Of a DNA stretch of 64,000 nt, positions 43,818-51,947 are shown piece by piece. The position numbers were made by a program, and so were the translations under genes. This DNA comes from Herpetosiphon geysericola (GTDB lineage Bacteria > Chloroflexota > Chloroflexia > Chloroflexales > Herpetosiphonaceae): the NCBI RefSeq assembly GCF_001306135.1, contig NZ_LGKP01000021.1, positions 62,001-126,000 of the forward strand. The letters are read 5' to 3'. The first letter of the stretch is position 1; each line of letters begins with the position of its first letter. Below the pieces are notes generated by a model. That model did no database searches. It saw nothing but the letters and a program-made list of their open reading frames with translations, and was not told where the DNA came from.

Positions 43818-43891
43818 GAGCACCCTCCAACGTCGGGATATGCGTTTCCAAAATTCCCCGCAGCGCCTATGGTAGCACCAAGAATTGCTTA

Positions 43892-44130
43892 TGTCAAAGA
43901 TGATTGTTTAGTAGGGGTCGGGGATTGGGGATCGGGGATCAGGTCATTTATTGCTTGCAAATCAGCACTACTTGAACCATAGGCTGCTGCCGATCCCCAG
44001 TCCCCAATGACTGATCCCCATGGCGTTGCTTCTGTCAAAGATGATTGTTTAGTGGGGATCGGGGATCAGGTCATTTATTGCTTACAAATGCGCACTGCTT
44101 GAACCATGGGCTGCTGCCGATCCCCAGCCC
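43892..44130. repeat. Tandem duplication of about 141 nt in microrepeat DNA
   Basis: A unit starting 'tgtcaaagatgattgtttagt' at 43892 recurs at 44033. It continues with 'ggggatcggggatcaggtcatttattgctt', 'cactgcttgaaccat' and 'ggctgctgccgatccccag'. The second copy runs into the 3' end of the DUF899 gene. Confidence 0.8.
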
Positions 44131-44952
44131 TCAACTGCCGATCCCCACTCGTTTATCAGCGCCAGCGAGATCATCGGAGCGGCCAGCGGCGATGCGTGAC
44201 CATTGGGCAATTGGGCGGCCAGCAGGCCGATTGACGGGGTGGCCATGCTCATCGGTGCGCATTTGAGCCGAGCGGGTGTTGAAAAAGGGTTGCGGCCAGC
44301 CAGCAGGCGAATCTTCCCAAATTTCTTGGCGACCATAAATTGTCATATCAAGCATTGCATACGAGCTGCCCAGTTGCTCGCAGCCGCGACCAGTTGTCCA
44401 ATAGGTTTCAAATACTCGACCATTATGTTGCAAATAGCACACCCAAATGCCAAAGTGGCGACCAGCAATCAGCCGATCAAGCGAGGCTTCTGGCACAGAA
44501 TACCAAGGCATCGGCCAGCCCATAAATTCGCGGTAGCGGTTGCTCTCGGCAAACGGGCCTTGGCAGAACACTGCAAAGGTTACATCGCGCGAGTTCAGGT
44601 AGCCAAGCTCAAGCACATGGCCAACGTTCATGCTACAACCTTCGCATTGCTGCGCCGCACTCGCACCGTCGTACCACATCATATAGCCTGCAAACAGTTG
44701 ACTACGACCCTCGAAAACGTCGATTAATCGAACTGGGCCATTTGGCCCAACGACTGGTGTTGTTGCATCGACTTCGACCATTGGCAGGCGCCGTCGCGCA
44801 GCAGCAATTGCATCACCCTCGCGGGTATGGGCTTTCTCGCGAATCCGAAGTGTATCAAGTTGGGCTTGGAATGTAGCGCGATCAACAGGTGTGGGTATAT
44901 TTGGAGGATTGGCAGCGCTCAGGGGAATTTGGTTTTGCAAACCATCGTTCAT
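44131..44952 (-). CDS. DUF899-family thioredoxin-like protein
   Basis: 273 aa from ATG 44952 (AAGGAG 6 nt upstream). Family features: RRRLPMVEVDATTPVVGPNGPVRLIDVF-type start, LFAGYMMWYD, and CEGCSMN, a CxxC placed at the thioredoxin active site. FAVFCQGPFAESNRYREFMGWPMPWYS follows. Last residues KRVGIGS and the stop are encoded by the adjacent repeat unit, so the original C-terminus was probably replaced. It may be a redox or dithiol protein; no function is proven for the family. Confidence 0.85.
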   Translation of the reverse strand: MNDGLQNQIPLSAANPPNIPTPVDRATFQAQLDTLRIREKAHTREGDAIAAARRRLPMVEVDATTPVVGPNGPVRLIDVFEGRSQLFAGYMMWYDGASAAQQCEGCSMNVGHVLELGYLNSRDVTFAVFCQGPFAESNRYREFMGWPMPWYSVPEASLDRLIAGRHFGIWVCYLQHNGRVFETYWTTGRGCEQLGSSYAMLDMTIYGRQEIWEDSPAGWPQPFFNTRSAQMRTDEHGHPVNRPAGRPIAQWSRIAAGRSDDLAGADKRVGIGS

Positions 44953-45014
44953 TGAATGCTCCTTCATCACTACAATAAACTGCCTTGCTATCATAGCATG
45001 AATATAGAACATAT

Positions 45015-45195
45015 GACCTATTCAATGAAGGGGTCAGGGACTAGAGGTCAGGGGTCAGGAGAGCATAGAACAGAGAGCACAGAACATGATAATTAGGTAA
45101 TCTGTGACAATCTATGGCTAAAAACAAGTTCGTGCTCTTCGTGTTCTTCGCGGTTATAACCTGAACCCTAATCCCTAGCCCCTGACCCCTCGTCT
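45015..45195. repeat. Microrepeat spacer
   Basis: Contains 'ggggtcagggactagaggtcaggggtcagg', 'gaacagagagcacagaacatg', 'aatctgtgacaatctatggc', 'cgtgctcttcgtgttcttcgcgg' units only. Confidence 0.7.
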
Positions 45196-46536
45196 CTACG
45201 CTTGAATAATCGCCAACACTTCATCGCGTTTGGCTTCCATCAGCTCTTTGCTGCGGGCTTCAAGGTTGAGCCGCAACAATGGCTCGGTGTTGGAGCCACG
45301 CACGTTGAAATGCCAATCAGGATAATTGACCGACAAGCCATCCATGGTGTGTTGCTCAGCATTGCTATATTTTTCGGCCAAGGTTGCCAACACAGCTTTC
45401 ACATCAGCAACTTTGGTGTTGATTTCGCCTGAAATGAAGTAGGTTGATTCAAGCGGCGCCAACAATTCGCTCAAGCTCTTGCCCTTTTTCGAGAGCATTT
45501 CCAAGATAATCAGCGAGGGAATCACGCCAGAATCGGCATAGTTGAAATCGCCAAAATAGTAGTGGCCCGTCACTTCGCCAGCGAAAATCGCGCCTTCGTT
45601 GGACATCCGAGCCTTGATGAAGGCATGGCCAACCCGCTCCATCAGTGGCACGCCACCAGCAGCGCCAATCAACTCGGGCACGGCCCACGAAGCCCGCACA
45701 TCATACAAAATTTTGGCTCCTGGGTGTTTTTCAAGGAAATATTGGCCCATCAAGGCGGTCATAAAATCGCCTGAGATAAATTGGCCGCGATTGTCGATTG
45801 CAAAGAAGCGGTCGCCGTCACCATCGAAGGCAAAGCCCACATCGGCGTTTTCGCTAACTACGCGGGCTTCGAGTTCGGCGCGATTTTCTGGCTGCAACGG
45901 GTCAAGCCCGTGGTTTGGCAACGTACCATCGGGGTCAAGATACAGGCCTATCAATTCGACTGGCAAGCGTTCGTAAACCCGCTGGAGAATTGGCCCGACC
46001 ATGCCATTGCCTGTGTCAGCAATTACTTTGAGCGGTTTGAGGCTGGATACGTCGATCAGTTGCAAGACCGATTCGATAAATTCTTCGCTGAGGTCAAGCT
46101 CGCTCATGCTGCCTTGGCGAGTTGGCTCGCTAAATGCTTCGCTCTCGACCAATGTGCGCAAATCTTGAATGCCTGCATCGCCTGAGAGCAATTGAGGCAT
46201 TTTTTTGACCATTTTGAAGCCGTTGTATTGTTTGGGGTTGTGCGAGGCCGTCACCATCATGCCTGGCAAGCCCAATTGGGTACAGGCAAAATAATATTGA
46301 TCGGTGCTAACCATACCGATGTTGATCACATCAGCGCCTTGGTGCATCAAGCCACGGGTAACTGCATCGAAAATCGCTGGGCCTGAAGTCCGCATATCAC
46401 GGCCAACAATCACTTTTTCTGCTTGTAAAAACGAAGCGAAGGCGCGTCCAATCAAAAATGCTACATCTTCATTCAGTTCGCTGGGGTAAATCCCGCGAAT
46501 ATCGTAGGCTTTGAAAATCCCTGGATTGACCTGCAT
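45196..46536 (-). CDS. Phosphomannomutase/phosphoglucomutase
   Basis: 446 aa from ATG 46536 (AAGGA about 9 nt upstream); the frame extends to 46566. Catalytic phosphoserine loop VTASHNPKQYNGFK, metal loop DGDGDRFF, sugar-binding GEVTGHYYF and the C-terminal phosphate loop RGSNTEPLLRLN are all intact. The Val-Thr version of the GEMSG sugar motif leaves mannose- or glucose-phosphate preference open. It supplies sugar-1-phosphates for polysaccharides and glycolipids. It stands alone between repeat blocks. Confidence 0.92.
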   Translation of the reverse strand: MQVNPGIFKAYDIRGIYPSELNEDVAFLIGRAFASFLQAEKVIVGRDMRTSGPAIFDAVTRGLMHQGADVINIGMVSTDQYYFACTQLGLPGMMVTASHNPKQYNGFKMVKKMPQLLSGDAGIQDLRTLVESEAFSEPTRQGSMSELDLSEEFIESVLQLIDVSSLKPLKVIADTGNGMVGPILQRVYERLPVELIGLYLDPDGTLPNHGLDPLQPENRAELEARVVSENADVGFAFDGDGDRFFAIDNRGQFISGDFMTALMGQYFLEKHPGAKILYDVRASWAVPELIGAAGGVPLMERVGHAFIKARMSNEGAIFAGEVTGHYYFGDFNYADSGVIPSLIILEMLSKKGKSLSELLAPLESTYFISGEINTKVADVKAVLATLAEKYSNAEQHTMDGLSVNYPDWHFNVRGSNTEPLLRLNLEARSKELMEAKRDEVLAIIQA

Positions 46537-46860
46537 GGTTATATCCTTTCTGTGCAGAGCGATCATGGGCTATCATACGCCAAAATTGTTAAATCGCGAA
46601 GAGCAGGATTTTTAAATGGCTTATGCTGATCACCACCCCCAAATATGTGGGCTTTGGATTGTTGTGGTTGATTCTATACCCAAAACTTGGCGATCTTCGT
46701 GCTCTTCGTGGTTGCGACGCAAGGGATCAGGGGCTGGGGATCGGTATCCCGTGCTGTGCCACCCTCTGTCGCCAACCCCGATGATGTTCCGATAGCCAAG
46801 AGCCAATCGCCTTCTCCCCTTCGTGATCTTCGTGCTCTTCGCGGTTCCACTCGTCTCTCA

Positions 46861-46927
46861 TTTCACCACCCTTCCGTCCCGCCTCAAGGCGGGAGACGCA
46901 GGGGTTTTCATCCCCTGCACCCCTCAT
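46861..46927 (-). repeat. Two-hairpin element, copy 6 (CCCGCC subtype)
   Basis: Minus-strand copy with perfect hairpins GCAGGGG-ATGAAAA-CCCCTGC and TCCCGCC-TTGA-GGCGGGA, then GGAAGGGTGGTGAAA. Confidence 0.9.
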
Positions 46928-47152
46928 ATTTGTTTGCTGGATTGTTACAGTTGATTCTGTGACCCCAATTGCTTCACTTTGTGTCTTTCGTGCCCTTCGT
47001 GGTTGCGACGCAAGGGGTCAGGGGCTGGGGATCGGTATCCTGTGCAATGCCAACCACCTGTCGCCAACCCCGATGATGTTCCGATAGCCAAGAGCCAATC
47101 GCCTTCTCCCCTTCGTGATCTTCGTGCTCTTCGCGGTTCCACTCATCCCTCG

Positions 47153-47219
47153 TTTCACCACCCTTCCATCCCGCCTCAAGGCGGGAGACGCAGGGGTTTT
47201 CATCCCCTGCACCCCTCAT
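47153..47219 (-). repeat. Two-hairpin element, copy 7 (CCCGCC subtype)
   Basis: Same as copy 6, except GATGGAAG for GACGGAAG after hairpin 2. It is the end of the second tandem copy. Confidence 0.9.
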
Positions 47220-47269
47220 ATTTGGGCTGTCGATTGTTGCTGCTGGGTTGATTCACCCAAATATATCAT

Positions 47270-48859
47270 TTAGCCCAGATCAACTTTCACGCCATATTGC
47301 GCAAAGCGTTGCAATAATTCGGGATCAAACAATTCTGGTTTGATGTGAATATCGATCTCGCGTAATTTTGGCAGTTCTAGCCAGCCTTCGATCCATGGAA
47401 TTTGGGCTGGCTCAAGGTTGTAGCCAAGCATAATGCTTTCGAGCTTGGTCAATTGATTCAGCCATTCAGGAATTACATGGTTTGGCCCGATTCTGAGATA
47501 TAAACTCCGCAGTTGCGACAGCTCGCGAATACTGGCAGGAAATGGCTCATCACTTGATAACCCAAATGATAGATGTTTGAGTTTAGTAAGCGTTGGCAAA
47601 ATGCGTTCCAAGCTCGCTATGGGAATATCATTACCATGAAGATAAAGTTCCTCAAGCTGCTGGAGCTGGCCCAACCTTGGATCAAGATCGGTCAACGCAC
47701 AATCATCAATCGAAAGCTCGCGCAGCTGCTGCAATTCATGCAACCATGCTGGTAACTCACCGAGTCGATGATTACTCAGCCTTAATTCTTCCAGTCTATG
47801 CAAGCTGCGGATGCCATCTAAGCGATGCTCACGGCTGCAATATAAGGTATTCATATGCAGTTTTCGCAAACTATAGTTAGGCTGGGCTGGCGGCAGAATA
47901 TGATCAATCCCAGTGCTGACAAGATTCAAGGTGTGCAAGTGGGGCAATTCTAAAACCCAGCCGGGCAACTCGCGAAAGCCTTCGCCAAATAAGTGTAGTT
48001 CTTCAAGCTGGTGCAATTGGCGAATTGATTCAGGAACTGTGGATTCAGTGATGACTAGCTCAAGGGTTTTGAGGTTTGGTGGCAACGTTGGCGCATCAAC
48101 ATCACGACATTTGAGTTTTTCAAGCGATTCCCATGTGTGCCAGACTTGGCTTATTTCACGAAAATCGCCGTGACTTTCCAAATACGCCAGTTGTGGTAAT
48201 TCCATGAGCCACGTTGGTACAGGCATGTTGCTATGAAAGTTCAACCTGCGCAAATCAGCCAACTGCCGGAACCATTCGGGATAAACTATTAATTCATCGT
48301 AATTAGTCCATAAATCAAGCGCTTCGAGCGTGGTCAGCGTGCCAATTAAATGCTCATTGGGGATGTTTTGGAGCGCATAGGTTAAGTGTTTAAGCTCGAG
48401 GCCCGTAAACCAGGCAGGTATCTCAGTTATAGTTAAACCACTAATATTGAGCACTCGTAATTTTGGCAGGTTGCCTACCCAGCGAGGAATTTCGCTCAGC
48501 TCGGTAGAGCTAAGATCAAGCGTGTGTAATTGTTGGAGTAATGCTAACTCTGCTGGGAGTTGGGTTACTGATAATTCACCGATATGCAGTTCTTCGAGAT
48601 TTGATAACTGTCCAATCCATGGCTCTAATACTTCAATTTCATCGTTATAGCTAAGATCCAATCTGCGTAACTTGGTTAGTTTGGCAAGTTCAGGTGGAAG
48701 TTGCTGCAAACGATTCATTGATAGGTCTAAGTGTTCAAGATGGGTTAACTCGCCAATTGTTTCTGGTAGCATGGTAATTTTGAGAGAGGAAAGATCGAGG
48801 GTTGGTTCACGGGTTTGGGCATTGTGGGCAATCCGCGCCCGACAAAGTTGCTCGTTCAT
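47270..48859 (-). CDS. Leucine-rich-repeat protein, first of a tandem pair
   Basis: 529 aa with no signal peptide or membrane helix. About twenty LRR units of roughly 23 residues (pattern LxxLxxLDLSxNxLxxLPxxxxxL) run from residue 20 to the end, e.g. HLEHLDLSMNRLQQLP and LRRLDLSYN. It starts and ends like its paralogue (MNEQLCRARIAHNAQ, and DPELLQRF...GVKVDLG). AAGGAG and a GTAGAAG spacer precede the ATG. Probably a protein-binding scaffold; partner unknown. No kinase, GTPase (ROC) or E3 domain is attached. Confidence 0.85.
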   Translation of the reverse strand: MNEQLCRARIAHNAQTREPTLDLSSLKITMLPETIGELTHLEHLDLSMNRLQQLPPELAKLTKLRRLDLSYNDEIEVLEPWIGQLSNLEELHIGELSVTQLPAELALLQQLHTLDLSSTELSEIPRWVGNLPKLRVLNISGLTITEIPAWFTGLELKHLTYALQNIPNEHLIGTLTTLEALDLWTNYDELIVYPEWFRQLADLRRLNFHSNMPVPTWLMELPQLAYLESHGDFREISQVWHTWESLEKLKCRDVDAPTLPPNLKTLELVITESTVPESIRQLHQLEELHLFGEGFRELPGWVLELPHLHTLNLVSTGIDHILPPAQPNYSLRKLHMNTLYCSREHRLDGIRSLHRLEELRLSNHRLGELPAWLHELQQLRELSIDDCALTDLDPRLGQLQQLEELYLHGNDIPIASLERILPTLTKLKHLSFGLSSDEPFPASIRELSQLRSLYLRIGPNHVIPEWLNQLTKLESIMLGYNLEPAQIPWIEGWLELPKLREIDIHIKPELFDPELLQRFAQYGVKVDLG

Positions 48860-48950
48860 CTTCTACTCCTTAAACTAATTCTTTCGCATCCCCAACCAAG
48901 GTACGAGGGATTATTGCCGCCGACAATATTGGACAACAAGGCAATGCTAT

Positions 48951-50540
48951 TTAGCCTAGATCAACTTTCACGCCGCGTTGCTCAAAACGTTGCAATAATT
49001 CGGGATCAATAGGATATGGGTCATTAAGCCTTATTTGTAACTCCTTAAGTTTCGGTAGCTCAAGCCATGCTTCCAAGGGCAATGGATGATCAAGCTCTGG
49101 TGCAGAGATCCATAGAATTTCAAGGTGCTTCAATTGATTCAGCCATTCAGGCATTACATGGGTTGCCCAGATTCCAATCTCCAAACTACGTAGTTGATGC
49201 AGCTGGCAAATACTACTCGGAAATTGGTCATTACCCGATAAATGGAGTGATAGATGTTTAAGTTGGATTAACTGTGACAATACATAATCTAAACGTGTTA
49301 TTGGAATATAGTTATCTGAGACATGAAGCGCTTCAAGCTGCTGGAGCTGGCCCAACCTTGGATCAAGATCAGTCAACGCGCAATCATCAATCGAAAGCTC
49401 GCGCAGCTGCTGCAATTCGTGCAGCCATGACGGTAGTTGTTCTAAGGTATGCCCACCCAAACTTAATTTTTCTAGCCTATGCAAGCTGCGTATGCCATCT
49501 AAGGTATGGTGGTGGCTACAGAATAGACTATGCATCATGAGTTTTCGCAGGCAATGGTTGGGCTGGACTGGCGGCAGAATGTGATCAATCCTCGTACTGA
49601 CAATATCTAAGGTATGCAAGTTGGGCAATTCTAAAACCCAGCCAGGCAACTCGTGGAACCCTTCGCCAGATAACTGTAGCTCTTCAAGGTGGCGCAATGA
49701 GCGAATTGCTTCAGGAAAGGTCTCTTGCTTGATCATTAGCTCTAAGGTTTTGAGATTTGGAGGAAAAGCTGGAGCACTAATATGACCGCACTTGAGCTGC
49801 TCAAGCGATTCCCAAGCATGCCAGACTTGGCTAATTTCGCTAAAGTCGCCATAGCTTTCCAAATATGCTAGTCGAGGTAATTCGATTAACCATGTTGGCA
49901 CAAGCGTTTGACTCTGATAACAGAGCCAGCGTAAATTATGCATCTGCCTAAGCCAGCTTGGAAAAGCCGTAGGTTTACGATGATCATATTGTAGATCAAG
50001 CTCTTCGAGCATGGTCATGGAGTCAATCATATGCTCATTGGAGATACCTCTTGGATAATAGACCAAATGTTTAATTGGTAACTCGCTTAACCACGCTGGA
50101 AATGTGGTCAATTTTTCTAATCCATCAATATCGAGCATATACAGCGTTGGCAGATCGAGCAATTCGCGTGGCAATGCTTCAAAACCATCAAGATAGAGAT
50201 TCAATTTTTGCAACCGTGGTAATCGCGTTAGAACAGTGGGAATGCCCGTGGTTGGGGTTGCCCGAATATGCAATTCTTCGAGGCTGGTCAATTGATCAAG
50301 CCATTCTGGAATGGTGTCGAGGTTGAAAAAACTCAGATCTAAGCTGCGCAACTTCGTCAGGTTGGCAAATTCAGATGGTAACTGCCGCCAGTAATTATAG
50401 CGAACATCTAATACTTCAAGATGGGTTAATTCGCCAATTGTTTCTGGTAGGCTGGTCAGGTCAAGATGGGAAAGATCGAGGCTTGGCTCACGGGTCTGGG
50501 CATTGTGGGCAATCCGCGCCCGACATAGTTGCTCGTTCAT
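48951..50540 (-). CDS. Leucine-rich-repeat protein, second of a tandem pair
   Basis: 529 aa, the same length as its neighbour and clearly paralogous, with LRR units throughout (LEVLDVRYNYWRQLP, LRSLDLSFFNLDTIP). Conservation is patchy: the first 19 residues, a central HELQQLRELSIDDCALTDL stretch and the last 15 are nearly identical, while other units diverge strongly. The ribosome site and spacer are identical (AAGGAGTAGAAG). Only 91 nt separate it from the downstream copy. It begins right after a 15-bp hairpin. Confidence 0.85.
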   Translation of the reverse strand: MNEQLCRARIAHNAQTREPSLDLSHLDLTSLPETIGELTHLEVLDVRYNYWRQLPSEFANLTKLRSLDLSFFNLDTIPEWLDQLTSLEELHIRATPTTGIPTVLTRLPRLQKLNLYLDGFEALPRELLDLPTLYMLDIDGLEKLTTFPAWLSELPIKHLVYYPRGISNEHMIDSMTMLEELDLQYDHRKPTAFPSWLRQMHNLRWLCYQSQTLVPTWLIELPRLAYLESYGDFSEISQVWHAWESLEQLKCGHISAPAFPPNLKTLELMIKQETFPEAIRSLRHLEELQLSGEGFHELPGWVLELPNLHTLDIVSTRIDHILPPVQPNHCLRKLMMHSLFCSHHHTLDGIRSLHRLEKLSLGGHTLEQLPSWLHELQQLRELSIDDCALTDLDPRLGQLQQLEALHVSDNYIPITRLDYVLSQLIQLKHLSLHLSGNDQFPSSICQLHQLRSLEIGIWATHVMPEWLNQLKHLEILWISAPELDHPLPLEAWLELPKLKELQIRLNDPYPIDPELLQRFEQRGVKVDLG

Positions 50541-50556
50541 CTTCTACTCCTTAACC

Positions 50557-50592
50557 AAAACGCCACTTCTTTACTTCAAGAAGTGGCGTTTT
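50557..50592 (-). terminator. Perfect 15-bp hairpin just before the LRR pair
   Basis: AAAACGCCACTTCTT and AAGAAGTGGCGTTTT with a 6-nt loop; on the minus strand it ends TTTT and the LRR ribosome site is 4-8 nt further. It would stop transcription from ychF, or act as an attenuator for the LRR genes. Confidence 0.75.
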
Positions 50593-50851
50593 AATTTGAT
50601 CAATTAACGATTCGTTGTGCTGCCTCACCCCAGTCTTTCGCCTACTTCTAAGGATTGGTTTTCTCTTTGAGCCACAAAGTTTTATGGTTCACCGATCACT
50701 GCATTCAAGGCCCTGATTGCCCTTGAGGGGGTGCAGGGAGCTTTAATCCCCCTGCGTCTCCCGCCTTGAGGCGGAACGGAAGGGTGGTGAAAAACCACTA
50801 AGTGACTACCAAACCGATCCTAGAAAGTGCTAGATCAAGGGCGAGGGATTG
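50593..50851. other. Spacer after ychF with one two-hairpin element
   Basis: Apart from the element at 50724-50792 the sequence to 50723 is not repeated elsewhere in the window and has no gene. No convincing minus-strand promoter for the LRR genes was found. Confidence 0.5.
50724..50792 (+). repeat. Two-hairpin element, copy 8 (CCCGCC subtype, diverged loop)
   Basis: Plus-strand copy. Hairpin 1 keeps GCAGGG/CCCTGC but the loop reads AGCTTTAATCC instead of GATGAAAACC; hairpin 2 has one A in GGCGGAA. It is the most diverged copy. Confidence 0.8.
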
Positions 50852-51934
50852 CTACACGTTGAACAAGAAGTGGGCAATATCGCCATCTTTGACAACGTAG
50901 GTTTTGCCTTCGAGCCGCACGGTGCCAGCTTTTTTGGCGGTCGCCATATCGCCAGCCTTCATCAAATCGTCGAAGGCCACGATTTCGGCGCGAATAAAGC
51001 CGCGTTGCAAATCAGAGTGAATCGTGCCAGCGGCTTCGGCAGCCCCAATGCCTTGGCGAATCGTCCAAGCACGCACTTCGTCGTCGCCTGCGGTCAAGAA
51101 GCTAATCAAGCCCATCATCGTATACGAGGCCTTGATCACGCGGTCGCGGGCGGGCTCAGTAATGCCTAAATCGTCCATAAACATTTGGGCATCTTCATCT
51201 TCGAGCTGGGCTAATTCGGCCTCAACTTTGCCTGCCAAGGTCACAATCGCAGTTTTTGGCTTGTCGTATTCCAAAACTGGCGGCGTTGCAAGTTGCTTTT
51301 CGTCGATATTGACAACGACCAACATTGGCTTGCCACTGAGGAATTGGAAGCCGCGTAGCACTTTGGCTTCTTCTTCGCTCAATTCTTGGGCGCGAATTGG
51401 CACATCTTGTTCGAGGCCAGTATACAAGCGCTCAAGTGCACTCAGTTCGACCATCCGCGTTTCGCGATCTTTGCCGACCATTTTGGTCACTTCACCACGC
51501 AAGCGGCTCAAACGACGCTCGATAATCGCCATATCCGAGAACATCAATTCCATATCGACCGAGGCTAAGTCGCGGGCAGCATTCACCGTATCTTGGGCAT
51601 GCGGCACGCCATCATCCTCAAAAGCACGCACCACATGCAACAAAGCATCAACTTGGCTGATGTAGTTGAGAAACTGTGGATTCAAGCCGCCACTTTCGTG
51701 GGCGTTGCCACTCATGCCAGCCACGTCGATATATTGGACGTCGGCTGGGGTGAGCTTTTTGGGCTTGTACATTTTGGCCAAGGCATCAAGCCGCTCGTCG
51801 GGCACTTTGACCATGGCGATATTTGGCTCGATCTGGCCTGATGAATAGGCGTTCGTTTCAGCGGTATTGCGGGTTAGTGCATTAAATACCGTGGTTTTGC
51901 CGCTGTTGGGCAAACCAATAATCCCGATTTTCAT
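50852..51934 (-). CDS. ychF: YchF/OLA1-type P-loop ATPase
   Basis: 360 aa, usual length. G1 loop GLPNSGKTTVFNALTR, the YIDVAGM switch (D-x-x-G), and VVNIDEKQ in place of NKxD, consistent with ATP preference in this Obg-related family. The C-terminal TGS domain ends in the diagnostic FIRAEIVAFDDLM and KDGDIAHFLFNV. It binds ribosomes and is linked to oxidative-stress control in other bacteria. It follows the PP2C-like gene by 13 nt in a run with surE. Confidence 0.96.
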   Translation of the reverse strand: MKIGIIGLPNSGKTTVFNALTRNTAETNAYSSGQIEPNIAMVKVPDERLDALAKMYKPKKLTPADVQYIDVAGMSGNAHESGGLNPQFLNYISQVDALLHVVRAFEDDGVPHAQDTVNAARDLASVDMELMFSDMAIIERRLSRLRGEVTKMVGKDRETRMVELSALERLYTGLEQDVPIRAQELSEEEAKVLRGFQFLSGKPMLVVVNIDEKQLATPPVLEYDKPKTAIVTLAGKVEAELAQLEDEDAQMFMDDLGITEPARDRVIKASYTMMGLISFLTAGDDEVRAWTIRQGIGAAEAAGTIHSDLQRGFIRAEIVAFDDLMKAGDMATAKKAGTVRLEGKTYVVKDGDIAHFLFNV

Positions 51935-51947
51935 GAAACCCCTTTAT

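Larger units (their letters stand above)
46620..47262. repeat. Repeat block with a tandem duplication of period 291 nt
   Basis: No gene. Both copies run through 'gttgcgacgcaaggg' (46711 and 47002), 'tcaggggctggggatcggtatcc', 'ccgatgatgttccgatagcc', 'cttctccccttcgtgatcttcg' and end in a two-hairpin element. ORFs in the 60-80 aa range here are the repeat translated. Confidence 0.85.

Noticed and set aside
46727-47219. Pairs of similar 60-80 aa frames (MRGAGDENP type)
   Set aside because: They are translations of the duplicated two-hairpin element and microrepeats, without ribosome sites; similarity between them is at DNA level.
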